Source of the DNA: Kurthia zopfii
GTDB taxonomy: Bacteria > Bacillota > Bacilli > Bacillales_A > Planococcaceae
DNA length: 64,000 bases
NCBI RefSeq assembly: GCF_003143955.1
Contig: NZ_QFVS01000001.1
Span: 1 to 64,000 of the forward strand
Direction of reading: 5' to 3'
Part shown: positions 1 through 8,491 of the stretch, one piece after another
Position numbering within the stretch: the first letter of the stretch is position 1
How the letters are laid out: each line of letters opens with the position of its first letter
Translations under genes and position numbers: made by a program
The notes under the pieces: generated by a model
What the model saw: only the letters and a program-made list of their open reading frames with translations
What the model was told of the DNA's origin: nothing
Database searches by the model: none

Positions 1-232
1 CTTTCTTTTCCCTTATAACAACGGAAGAATTGAAGGAATTAACAATAAAATCAAAGTCTTAAATCGAGTTGCCTATGGTTACAGGAACTTTGAAAACTAT
101 CGCAACCGAATCTATTTACACTTCGCATTAAAAAGAGCGAGCCACGCTTCATAAATGAAAAGTGATCTCGCTCAAACCAATCGATTTTTATTCAATTGAA
201 AACTCTCACCAACGTTATTTGACAAAGAGCCC
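1..232 (+). mobile_element. Right end of an ISL3-family insertion sequence (cut by window start)
   Basis: The window opens inside an ISL3-type element: the transposase C-terminus ends at 154 and a terminal inverted repeat lies at 198-232. On the other strand that repeat begins GGGCTCTTTGTCAAATAACG, the usual form of ISL3-family ends. The left end is outside the window, so target duplication cannot be checked. In B. subtilis rph lies just before the rdgB homologue; here the element occupies that position, so the ancestral neighbour is displaced or further upstream. Confidence 0.8.
2..154 (+). CDS. ISL3-family transposase, C-terminal fragment (5' end outside window)
   Basis: The reading frame is open from base 2 and ends in TAA at 152-154. 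It encodes about 50 residues with the ISL3 signature around NNGRIEGINNKIK followed by the aromatic/basic stretch YGYRNFENYRNRI. In this family that part carries the last catalytic glutamate of the DDE nuclease (the E of the IEG motif). I see no stop codon or frameshift in the visible part, so the transposase may be intact, but most of it is outside the window. A GAGCGAG/CTCGCTC hairpin at 135-173 follows and may end the transcript. Confidence 0.8.
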   Translation, partial: FLFPYNNGRIEGINNKIKVLNRVAYGYRNFENYRNRIYLHFALKRASHAS

Positions 233-305
233 TTTTTTGGTTGAAAACAGTAGAAAGAATAACTTTGTGCTAAAATAAGAGGACAATGTAATGGAGGTTT
301 TAATG

Positions 306-890
306 ATGAAAAAAGTAGTAATCGCAACAAAAAATAGAGGGAAAGTGAAAGACTTCGAAGCAATTTTCGGCCCATTAGGTTATGAAGTTGTGACGATGTT
401 TGACGTAGCACCAGATATGGAAATAGAAGAGACAGGTACTACTTTCCAAGAAAATGCCATTTTAAAGGCTGAAACGCTTTCTAAAGCGCTTAATATGCTT
501 GTTATAGCCGATGATAGCGGTTTAATGATTGATGCGTTAAACGGCGAACCAGGCGTTTATTCAGCACGTTATGCAGGTGATCATGACGATGAGGCAAATA
601 TGGATAAAGCTTTGAAAAACCTACAAGGCGTACCTACTGAAGAAAGAACTGCAAGATTCTGCTGTTGTCTAGCAATTACAGGACCAGACTATCCAACAGA
701 AACAGTATTCGGCACTTGTGAAGGTATTATTTTAGAAGAACGTCGTGGAGAAAATGGCTTCGGCTATGATCCAATCTTCTTCGTTCCATCAAAAAATAAA
801 GCAATGGCAGAGATGACACCAGAAGAGAAGGGCGCAATCTCTCACCGAGGCAACGCATTACAATTATTGAAAGAAAAAATTAACCTATAG
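306..890 (+). CDS. rdgB: XTP/dITP pyrophosphatase (non-canonical purine NTP pyrophosphatase)
   Basis: Cytosolic house-cleaning enzyme that hydrolyses dITP, XTP and related damaged purine triphosphates to the monophosphate plus pyrophosphate, keeping hypoxanthine and xanthine out of DNA and RNA. The 194-residue product has the usual family length. Visible motifs are the N-terminal substrate loop (IATKNRGK), the catalytic/metal segment [28 protein letters not shown] and C-terminal SHRGNAL. ATG codons at 303 and 306 both follow GGAGG at 293-297; 306 gives the better spacing. An upstream ATG at 291 overlaps the ribosome binding site and is unlikely. It is followed after 13 bases by a phosphoesterase gene, the same order as ysnA-ysnB in B. 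subtilis. Confidence 0.93.
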   Translation: MKKVVIATKNRGKVKDFEAIFGPLGYEVVTMFDVAPDMEIEETGTTFQENAILKAETLSKALNMLVIADDSGLMIDALNGEPGVYSARYAGDHDDEANMDKALKNLQGVPTEERTARFCCCLAITGPDYPTETVFGTCEGIILEERRGENGFGYDPIFFVPSKNKAMAEMTPEEKGAISHRGNALQLLKEKINL

Positions 891-903
891 AGGTGACATA
901 GCG

Positions 904-1419
904 ATGAAAATTGTTGTATTAAGCGATACGCATGGTGATGCCAATCTAATCGAGCAAGTATATGAACAAGAGCAAGACGCAGATGCATTCTTCCATTGCG
1001 GCGATAGTGAATTAGCGTATGACGATGCCCATTTTCATAATATGTATCGTGTTAAAGGGAATTGCGATTTCGATCGTAACTTTGTAGATGATCTACTTAT
1101 ACCGATTGGCGAACGCTCAATCTTTATGACACATGGCCATCTTTATAATATTAAGATGACATTAACACCACTGGATTATAAAGCGCAGGAGACAGGTGCT
1201 GACATCGTACTATTCGGACATTCGCATCTACTTGGAGCTGAGCAAATTGGCGATACATTATTTTTAAATCCCGGCAGTTTACTACTTCCAAGAGGCGGTA
1301 ATCCAAAAAGCTACGCAACAATTGAATGGCAAGCAAACACCGATGAAATCAAGGTTTCCTTCCTTTCACCAACTAAAGAAAAAATCTCAGAACATTATTT
1401 CTCTATATTGAAAAAATAA
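904..1419 (+). CDS. ysnB: YfcE/YsnB-type metallophosphoesterase
   Basis: Predicted cytosolic calcineurin-like phosphodiesterase of the MJ0936/YfcE family, 171 residues. The metal-binding motifs are all readable in order: DTHGD near residue 8, CGD near 37, GNCD near 57, HGH near 78 and GHSH near 105, which together build a dinuclear metal site. Physiological substrate is not known; family members hydrolyse phosphodiesters in vitro. The ribosome binding site AGAGGTG lies just before the start. It probably shares a transcript with rdgB, as in Bacillus. Confidence 0.9.
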   Translation: MKIVVLSDTHGDANLIEQVYEQEQDADAFFHCGDSELAYDDAHFHNMYRVKGNCDFDRNFVDDLLIPIGERSIFMTHGHLYNIKMTLTPLDYKAQETGADIVLFGHSHLLGAEQIGDTLFLNPGSLLLPRGGNPKSYATIEWQANTDEIKVSFLSPTKEKISEHYFSILKK

Positions 1420-1421
1420 TG

Positions 1422-1451
1422 TTGACATATTATCCAGTCCTGGTCTATAAT
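1422..1451 (+). promoter_or_regulatory. Sigma-A type promoter of tRNA-Arg
   Basis: TTGACA at 1422-1427 and TATAAT at 1446-1451 separated by 18 bases, with the tRNA starting 37 bases further on. Both hexamers match the consensus exactly. Confidence 0.85.
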
Positions 1452-1488
1452 AGGTATTGTCCTTAAGAAAATGTTCTTAAGAAACAAT

Positions 1489-1562
<74 letters not shown>

Positions 1563-1603
1563 TCAAAGGGTTCAGATTGAAAAAAGTTTGAACTTTAAAA
1601 TTA

Positions 1604-1646
1604 TGCTTCAAATCCTTTATAGATAAGGGTTTGAGGCATTTTTTTG
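1604..1646 (+). terminator. Rho-independent terminator after tRNA-Arg
   Basis: The arms TGCTTCAAATCCTT and AAGGGTTTGAGGCA pair around an 8-base loop and are followed by a run of eight T. Confidence 0.85.
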
Positions 1647-1723
1647 TTTTAGGGGATTAAGATATGGATAGGTTGAAAAAGGTGCGGTTTGTATACCTGA
1701 TTACACAAAATATGTACCGCAGT

Positions 1724-2047
1724 TTATACGCTTAATAATCGTTCGAAAATGCTAGTAGTTAGTTTTGAATCTATATCGCACAACTCTTCCATAAGTTGCG
1801 CATATGTAGATGTTGTAAAGTCTAATGATACGTGACCAAGTCGCTCTGATACATAGAGTAAACTAATTTCTTTATAAGGCAATATACTCACGTGTGTATG
1901 TCTTTAACCCCACTCTGTAATTATAGGTGTAATATGTAGAGAACGTTTGGAACGGAGCAGTACATCACTTAATAGATCTTTTGTAATTACATGAATAGGA
2001 GATTTAGCATGATAAAATATACGCTCATCTATAATCTTTTTATCATT
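1724..2047 (-). pseudogene. Tyrosine recombinase (phage/ICE integrase) relic, C-terminal half with a nonsense codon
   Basis: Reading the minus strand from 2047 to the TAA at 1724-1726 gives one frame broken only by a TAA just before the catalytic motif. It reads ...LHITPIITEWG, stop, RHTHVSILPYKEISLL, then YVSERLGHVSLDFTTSTYAQ and ending ERLLSV. This contains the R-H-x-H box, the conserved ERLGH box and the catalytic tyrosine of the lambda-integrase family. The stop stands where the leucine of the usual HGLRHTH would be (TTA to TAA). The N-terminal half is missing; upstream sequence has stops in this frame. Its position 160 bases after tRNA-Arg and its orientation toward the tRNA fit the integrase of an element that once used the tRNA 3' end. 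Confidence 0.82.
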
Positions 2048-2516
2048 TTATTTTTTAAGGATTTAATTCATTAGCAAACAAGTCTTTAGAATTTATTAAA
2101 GAGTTCAAATATTTTTTAAAAAGTATTACTGAAGTAACCGAATAAAATTACTTAGATTTCCCAAAGAAAATAATTTAAAATCAAAATTAAGTTTTATTGA
2201 ATAAAAATATTAGTGGAGATTACATTATCCAATTTATATAATTATTAGTTAATAAATGTTTTTACGATATACAGGCTTCTTTAATGAAATTATATATTGG
2301 AAGTTATTGGTGTTGCAAAGAGACGGTATCTTTGCAACATGGAACACCTAAATCTAATTTTCCTGAAGAAAAGATGTAGAGGAATTTTAAAGTAATAGTT
2401 ATAGAAAATATATAATTAAGGTTCCTTCATTTGACTAACATAATATTGAAAATTCTGGTTAGACTAATACTAAATGGCTATAATAAAAAGTAAAGTTCGA
2501 AATAAAGGGGGAGTTC
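2048..2516. other. AT-rich spacer in the accessory region, no gene seen
   Basis: About 470 bases with frequent stops in all frames. A short open stretch around 2064-2145 on the plus strand has no start or recognisable match. The only clear structure is a perfect 10-bp hairpin at 2312-2338 (GTTGCAAAGA / TCTTTGCAAC, 7-base loop) without a T-run. Confidence 0.6.
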
Positions 2517-2933
2517 TTATTCAAAAAACCTAAAATAAATAGAACAATCTCCCGAAATTAGACTTTATTAAAGGATTTACATAGTAAGGTAATAGGGGGT
2601 GGAGATAAGATTTTTCCTCTTTCGATAATTGAGATAGAAAATAAAAAATTAATTTATGAATTTGAAACTCTAGCTAGAGGTTTATTTTTATTATGAAATC
2701 AAGAGCCATATGAAGATGAAATATAAGCTGCTTCAGAAATGTTTAATAATGAATATTATTAAGAAATTATGGATTTTACTAATACCGTAATTAATCTAAT
2801 CAAAGGTGTGGCTGCTTATCGGGAACTAATTTTTTTTGAAAAACCTAAAATATTTACTAATCAATTCAGTCTAGTTGATGAGTTCAACTGTCGAACAATT
2901 AAATTATGTTTGTTTAAAGGTATGAAAGTTTAA
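2517..2933 (+). pseudogene. Decayed ORF with four in-frame stop codons, family unknown
   Basis: One frame keeps protein-like composition from about 2517 to TAA at 2931-2933 but is interrupted by TAG at 2559, TGA at 2694, TAA at 2724 and TAA at 2760. Between the stops it reads like a soluble protein, for example KVIGGGDKIFPLSIIEIENK and KGVAAYRELIFFEKPKIF. A run of G just before the likely start (AAAGGGGGAG at 2504-2513) resembles a former ribosome binding site, and the start codon itself seems lost. I do not recognise the family. It lies 120 bases upstream of the STAND NTPase gene in the same orientation and could be a dead former partner. Confidence 0.5.
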
Positions 2934-3055
2934 ATGAAGTAAAATAGTATGACGAATGAAAACAAACAAAAATATCAAAATAGCGTTGAATTTATTAAGT
3001 TAATTTTAATTCAGTGAATTAAAGTTATAATGCAGACATAGATGGGGTGTTCTAA

Positions 3056-6000
3056 TTGAAAACGGCAAAAAATTCTCTAATTGGTTATTCTTATCAAAAA
3101 ACAGTGGCCTTTTATATATTAACTCTTATGGACGCAGAAAGAGAAATTTTAGAGATAGAAGTAGAAGCTGATGTCGAACATAAATTTGATGATTTAGTAA
3201 TAGTTAATCATGATGGCTCTAAAACGTACTGTCAAATGAAAGACTTTAAAGAAGTAAAAGCCACTGATATCACTGTAAAGGATGGAGTAGCAAAAATTAA
3301 GTCCATTCCACATGTAATATCAGAAATGAAAAATATTATCTTCGTTAAAAAAATCGACATGGAATGTAACTCGGAAATATTAGGCTTGCCAAGCTATTCG
3401 ATTAATGATGTCTACATTATTTCTTTATCTAGAGAAGAGATTAGAGCAAAGGTAGAAGAACTTTATGAAATAGATATGACTAGGATGGCACTTCTAGAAT
3501 CATTTTTTGAAAAAAGGTTGGATGATCGAGAAATGTTAATTAGTCTTTCAGAATTACCTATCTTACAAACCTACTCTAATCAACTAGTAGACCCTTCTAT
3601 TGAAGTCAGAGAGTTTCATCTTTCTAATCAAACGACTTTATTTATTGAAGGAAAGCCTGGTGTTGGTAAAAGTCACTTAGTAAATAATTTAAGAGTCGTT
3701 GGAGAAAAAATAATCTATAGATTTTGGATATCTAATCAGGACTATGATTATCAAGATAGATTGCGTTACGATAATTTTATTGGCAATTTAATAAAGATGA
3801 TTTTTAAGAAGTTAGTTAAAAAAGACAATGCTGAAATTGCAGCTGAATTAGTAGCTAATAAAACTACACTAATTATAGATGGGCTAGATCATGTAGAAAA
3901 TTATAATCCATATGAATTAGATAGATTTATTCAGTTTATAGAGATTATGGAACAGAGTGGTGTTAAGGTAGTCATATTTTCAAGGCCATTAAAACATTGT
4001 ATTAAGTGGGAAATTTATAGATTACAAAATTGGGATTTTGACCAAACTTGCACCTTTTTGAATAAACAATATCATTTATCTGATTATTTATTATCTAAAG
4101 AGATATTCCAAATCACTCAAGGCTATCCGATTTTAGTGAAGTTTGTAGCAGACTCCTATAAAATAAATAAAAATATACCCGATTTACCACAATTAAATAC
4201 TGTCAATGAATATTATGATGAAATAACGAAGCAGTATAGCAATAAAGAAACCTTAGGATTGTTCTTAACTTCTAATTCATATTTTATGAGGTCGGAGATA
4301 GATACTTTACTAGGTACTAACTCAATGTTTATTAATCAGATAATAGATGAGCATCCTTACTTATTTGAAATCAAGTTGAATAGGATATCTTTACTACATG
4401 ATAGTTTGAATACTTATTTAAGAATATCTTTATCTGGAAATTTGAGTGTAGAACAAGTTGTAACTGATATTAAAAGCAAGGTATATGAATCAATTATGTC
4501 AGGGAAAAAACAATATATAAATAGATATTTACATTTTAATTTCGATATTAACGAGCAACTTCAAATTACAAGAACATATGCAGATATAAATTTCTTCGAA
4601 AAATGGTTTAAAGGAACAATAGATATAGAATCGGTTCAAGAGTTTTACAGTCAATTAAGGTATACACTTAAAGGTATTGCCCCAAACAAATTAACAATAA
4701 ATAATTATTATGATTTAAATTTAATTTTAAATATTTTAGCTAGAGATCACATCTCAAGTTTAAAAGAATTTTTATATATTTATATTAAATCATTACTATT
4801 TAACGGATACACCGAAGACAATATCACAAGTAATGGTTATCTTTTCGGAATGTGGTACTTTATAAAAGAGGGGAATTATTCGTCTTTAGAAGTAGTTGAA
4901 GCTCATAATCATTTCGATACTACAGATTTTTATATGTCTATTCGGAATAAAATTGAAGATGTGGACAAGTATTTTGATATATTAGAAGCTCATGTTGATT
5001 TTAATAAGGCACAACATTTATTGGGTGAGGTTAGTGAATTAGACTTCAAAGATATAATAGAAAATATATTTGTAATACTATATATAAATGAGTCTCCAAA
5101 ACAAACAGAATTTGAGGTGTGGAAAAATAAAATACATGATTATATAGACCGGAATGAAGATATAACATTTTTTATAAAAGAGATTTTTAGTAAATATGGT
5201 CATCGAGAACTGTTTATTCCATCTGTAATGGTATCTATAGTATATAGATTAAAGACATTAGGTTTTTTAAAAGAGGAAAATGAATTTTTAAATCTTTCTT
5301 TAGAAGATTTTTTCAGTCAATATAAAGGGAAAGATTCTTTTGAATTAATAAGCTATGTAGAAGATTATTTAAGGCTAAATCTATTTTTGAAAAATTCTAT
5401 TGATATGGATTCCATTTATAAACTATTTACGTGTTATTATGCAAGGAAAGATTATACAGTCCATAATATTTGGAAGCCATTAATACTATTTCAAAGAAAA
5501 GGATATTTAGAAATCGAAAAAAGCACTGAAATAATTAGGGAACTTCAATCTAAATCAGAAAAAGGTATAAGACATATTCTTGATTACTATGTAGATAATT
5601 TAAATAATCAGGAGTTTAGTTATTTTATTCAAGAAATATATTCGAAGGATACAGACTTAAACTTAAATGTTTTTAATTTAGCACCAGATAAAATAAATAT
5701 GCTAAGTTTAGAGCTTGTACAAATAGAATTCTTTAAAATGTTGCGCGGATATTGTTATAGTAAAAAAATCGAATATAACGAGCTAAAAAATATCTTACAT
5801 TCAAAGTATTCAAACGAGGTATTAAAGATAATTAAGAGTTGTGAATACAAAATATGGGGAGAAAATACTTTTTTTGATCTTGAAGATTTTAAAGGGTATG
5901 AAGAAATTTTTCAAATAACTTGTAAAAGAGAACATCATGACTATATAGAAGTGACTAGCAATTATGAAAAGGGTTTTTTAACCGAAGAAGATATACAATT

Positions 6001-6304
6001 TGTTATCAACGAGGAGCTATTGCCAATAGAGATAGCTAGTTTACCAGATGGATTTCATAGTGCTTTTAGTGAGTTAGAATTATATCGACACTTTGAACAC
6101 AAAACACTAACAAATAATTTTCAGGAAATTTTACATGCAGCAATATGTAGTAAAATTTCTAGTATAGACAGTCCATCAAACTTATTTGAAATGATAGGAA
6201 ATGTTCCTGTTTTTGTAGAAGAGTTTATTTCTAGTGAAGTAGACTTCAATTCTTTGGCGAGTAGTTTTTTCACGTTTCTTAAAATTTCGGGAGTAGATGA
6301 GTAG
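3056..6304 (+). CDS. Putative antiphage STAND NTPase with N-terminal PD-(D/E)xK nuclease-like domain (Avs-like)
   Basis: A single intact 1082-residue gene starting at TTG 3056 behind a GGGGTG ribosome binding site. Residues 1-165 begin with GYSYQKTVAFY and carry D45-D46 and Q60-M-K62, the spacing of a PD-(D/E)xK active site as in DUF4297/Cap4-type nucleases. Residues 199-206 form a Walker A motif (GKPGVGKS), 271-278 a Walker B (TLIIDGLD), and 305-311 (VVIFSRP) a sensor-like motif typical of STAND/NACHT ATPases. From about 430 to the end the protein is helix-rich with no motif I recognise, which in Avs-type proteins is the sensor for phage proteins. Inference: on sensing infection it oligomerises and the nuclease degrades DNA. 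It is shorter than classical Avs proteins. Base composition is much more AT-rich than the flanking genes, suggesting horizontal acquisition. Confidence 0.7.
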   Translation: MKTAKNSLIGYSYQKTVAFYILTLMDAEREILEIEVEADVEHKFDDLVIVNHDGSKTYCQMKDFKEVKATDITVKDGVAKIKSIPHVISEMKNIIFVKKIDMECNSEILGLPSYSINDVYIISLSREEIRAKVEELYEIDMTRMALLESFFEKRLDDREMLISLSELPILQTYSNQLVDPSIEVREFHLSNQTTLFIEGKPGVGKSHLVNNLRVVGEKIIYRFWISNQDYDYQDRLRYDNFIGNLIKMIFKKLVKKDNAEIAAELVANKTTLIIDGLDHVENYNPYELDRFIQFIEIMEQSGVKVVIFSRPLKHCIKWEIYRLQNWDFDQTCTFLNKQYHLSDYLLSKEIFQITQGYPILVKFVADSYKINKNIPDLPQLNTVNEYYDEITKQYSNKETLGLFLTSNSYFMRSEIDTLLGTNSMFINQIIDEHPYLFEIKLNRISLLHDSLNTYLRISLSGNLSVEQVVTDIKSKVYESIMSGKKQYINRYLHFNFDINEQLQITRTYADINFFEKWFKGTIDIESVQEFYSQLRYTLKGIAPNKLTINNYYDLNLILNILARDHISSLKEFLYIYIKSLLFNGYTEDNITSNGYLFGMWYFIKEGNYSSLEVVEAHNHFDTTDFYMSIRNKIEDVDKYFDILEAHVDFNKAQHLLGEVSELDFKDIIENIFVILYINESPKQTEFEVWKNKIHDYIDRNEDITFFIKEIFSKYGHRELFIPSVMVSIVYRLKTLGFLKEENEFLNLSLEDFFSQYKGKDSFELISYVEDYLRLNLFLKNSIDMDSIYKLFTCYYARKDYTVHNIWKPLILFQRKGYLEIEKSTEIIRELQSKSEKGIRHILDYYVDNLNNQEFSYFIQEIYSKDTDLNLNVFNLAPDKINMLSLELVQIEFFKMLRGYCYSKKIEYNELKNILHSKYSNEVLKIIKSCEYKIWGENTFFDLEDFKGYEEIFQITCKREHHDYIEVTSNYEKGFLTEEDIQFVINEELLPIEIASLPDGFHSAFSELELYRHFEHKTLTNNFQEILHAAICSKISSIDSPSNLFEMIGNVPVFVEEFISSEVDFNSLASSFFTFLKISGVDE

Positions 6305-6405
6305 GTTATATTACATTTAGTTGGATAATTCTAATTTAAGTATGTTAGTTACTAAAAAGATAGATATTAATAGGCAATTAAAAAATTTAGCGTAGGGTTG
6401 CTTTA

Positions 6406-6604
6406 ATGACAATAGTTATTGCATGGGTGAGGAAGGTACGAGATGTAGAAGATTTATGGCTAGCTTCGCATAGCTGATTATCGTAGAATGGCACTGTTTG
6501 GGATGAATATTTGCAATCAAACTTACTTCCGGGAAAAAAAGTTTACTGCATTTGCTGATAACACACTTATCGCTTATCCTAATAAGAAGTATTCCATTTT
6601 TTAG
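6406..6604 (+). pseudogene. Broken Ntn-hydrolase/proteasome-like ORF (tentative)
   Basis: From ATG 6406 the frame reads MTIVIAWVRKVRDVEDLWLA then S-H-S, and is broken by TGA at 6475 and TAG at 6484 before continuing NGTVWDEYLQSNLLPGKK. A frameshift near 6540 leads to FTAFADNTLIAYPNKK and TAG at 6602-6604. The layout (I-A-W-V-R, then S-D-S-R-L-like, then W-D, L-P and F-A-G-D-T-x-x-A-Y-P-like) matches my recollection of a family of proteasome-like hypothetical proteins; that assignment is not certain. The alternative is unrelated non-coding DNA, but the two pieces line up in the expected order. Confidence 0.5.
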
Positions 6605-7452
6605 AGAACTATAAGATTTAGAACTGATTTTACGTTCTTGAATTCCAAGAGGGAGACTCTCATTCGATGAATTTTGTTCTCGTTAGAAAACTAGGTTTGT
6701 ATGTGTATTTGATTTGTTATTATAATAATTATTAATACTGAGTGAGCAGAAAAAATAATGAAAAAAGCGAGATCACTTTTCAATATCGAAATGTGATTTC
6801 GCTTTTAATTTTCATTAATAACCAATAATATTCGAGTAAATAAATTATTAAAAATCTGCGAATTAAAAAATGAATAAAGGATCGCATAAGTCTATATAGA
6901 TCACTACTTCCAGCAAAACCGATTTTTATGAATAAAGAAAATAAGCGATGTATAGTCTAGTGAAAGAATCCTATTTGGTATCATCATTCTGTTCGCTTAT
7001 ATATGTTTCTTTCAAAAAAATAGAAAAACGTCGAAGAAATATTTTTTCTTTAAAAATAAAAAACATTTCCTCTGAAGTTGAAATAATAGCTGCAGATTAG
7101 AAAGACTCCTTTATGATGATTACTATCAAAAAAACACCATGTCCCATCTGAATGAATCATCCGATTTTGTATTGATCTAAACAAATATCAGAAATTGCAT
7201 AAAATTCTTCTCAAAATTAACTCCTCGTTTTTAGAAAAAGAATAAAAATAATCGTGGAAATTGAAAAAATATCAATTTTACAAAAATATTTTTCGAAATA
7301 AAAAAGTGTCTAAACCATTGACGTAGTAAGAGTTTTGAAAAAATTATGGAAGATTATTATTTTAAAAAATAAAAATTGTTCTTTTAATTCAGAAAAATAT
7401 AGTGTTATACTCTCGTTGCAAACTAATTTAAGGTGTTAGGGAGGAATTTTTT
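6605..7452. other. AT-rich non-coding stretch before putB
   Basis: About 850 bases without an ORF I can support on either strand. It contains the hairpin at 6763-6806 and the untranslated leader of putB. A possible -10 TTATAC occurs near 7405, but I see no convincing -35 at correct spacing. Confidence 0.6.
6763..6806. terminator. Bidirectional terminator-like hairpin
   Basis: A 14-bp stem (AAAAGCGAGATCAC / GTGATTTCGCTTTT, one G-T pair) with A-run and T-run flanks. Its left arm shares 15 identical bases, inverted, with 158-172 at the end of the ISL3 element. Confidence 0.6.
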
Positions 7453-8439
7453 ATGGCATTACGTGATGTATTTATGAGTTTATCTGAGAACCAATTACTA
7501 AATGGAATGGCTCAAAAATATGGTTTACGCATGGGGGCACAAAGTGTTGTAGCTGGAACAACTATTCCGGAAGTTGTGGAAACAATTAAGGAATTAAACA
7601 AAGCGAACATTTCATGTACAGTAGATAATTTAGGGGAATTTGTATTTGAAAAGTCTGCAGCAACAGCAGCTAAAGCAAATATTTTAGAAGTGATTCAAGC
7701 AATCCACGATGAAAATCTGGATGCGCATATCTCGTTAAAACCATCTCAACTTGGTCAAGATATCGATATCGACTTCTGCTATGAAAATTTAAAAGAGATC
7801 GTATCGGTTGCTCATGGTTACGGAATTTTCGTAAACTTTGACATGGAGAATTACGCTCGTCTACAAAGTTCATTCGACTTACTTGAAAAATTACATGTGG
7901 AATATGACAATGTTGGAACTGTTATTCAAGCATACTTTTTCGAGTCAGAAGCGAATATTGAAAAGTATAAAAACTTCCGCCTTCGTATCGTAAAAGGCGC
8001 ATATAAAGAAAATCCAGATGTTGCTTACCAATCAAAAGAGGACATCGATGAAGCTTACTTACGTCTAATCGAACAACATTTACTAATCGGTAAATTCACT
8101 TCGATCGCGACACATGACCATAATGTAATTAATCATGTGAAAAAATTCGTAAAAGACAATAATATTCCGAATGATAAATTCGAATTCCAAATGTTATACG
8201 GTTTCAGAAAAGAAATGCAGTATGATTTAGCAAAAGAAGGGTACAATTTCTGTACATACCTACCATTCGGTAATGATTGGTACGGTTACTTCATGCGTCG
8301 TCTTGCAGAAAGACCACAAAACTTAGCGCTTGTATCTAAACAAGTGTTCACGAAGAAAACAAATACAGTGATTGCAGTAGGAGCAGCAACATTCTTACTT
8401 GGTAGACTTTCTAAGAAATCAAAAAAAGTTAAAAAATAA
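7453..8439 (+). CDS. putB: Proline dehydrogenase (monofunctional, FAD-dependent)
   Basis: Oxidises L-proline to delta-1-pyrroline-5-carboxylate, passing electrons via FAD to the quinone pool; first step of proline catabolism. The 328-residue length fits the short Gram-positive type. Visible features are the beta/alpha barrel segments around HISLKPSQLG, the RIVKGAYKE motif, ATHDHNVI and the C-terminal FMRRLAERPQN with the conserved arginines that bind the proline carboxylate. Ribosome binding site GGGAGG at 7439-7444. It pairs with putC at 10002, with the divergent regulator gene between them. A lysine-rich C-terminal tail of about 15 residues follows a short hydrophobic segment (VIAVGAATFLLG) that may help membrane association. 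Confidence 0.93.
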   Translation: MALRDVFMSLSENQLLNGMAQKYGLRMGAQSVVAGTTIPEVVETIKELNKANISCTVDNLGEFVFEKSAATAAKANILEVIQAIHDENLDAHISLKPSQLGQDIDIDFCYENLKEIVSVAHGYGIFVNFDMENYARLQSSFDLLEKLHVEYDNVGTVIQAYFFESEANIEKYKNFRLRIVKGAYKENPDVAYQSKEDIDEAYLRLIEQHLLIGKFTSIATHDHNVINHVKKFVKDNNIPNDKFEFQMLYGFRKEMQYDLAKEGYNFCTYLPFGNDWYGYFMRRLAERPQNLALVSKQVFTKKTNTVIAVGAATFLLGRLSKKSKKVKK

Positions 8440-8448
8440 TTAAATATA

Positions 8449-8488
8449 AAAAAAGAGATTAGGATTTTAGGTCCTAATCTCTTTTTTT
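8449..8488. terminator. Bidirectional terminator between putB and the regulator
   Basis: Stem AAAAAGAGATTAGGA / TCCTAATCTCTTTTT with a short loop, T-runs on both strands; serves two convergent genes. Confidence 0.9.
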
Positions 8489-8491
8489 GCG

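Noticed and set aside
7090-7200. Minus-strand segment reading MIHSDGTW as an IS3-type transposase relic
   Set aside because: Only a three-residue HSD match to the IS3 motif and stops nearby; not enough to support homology.
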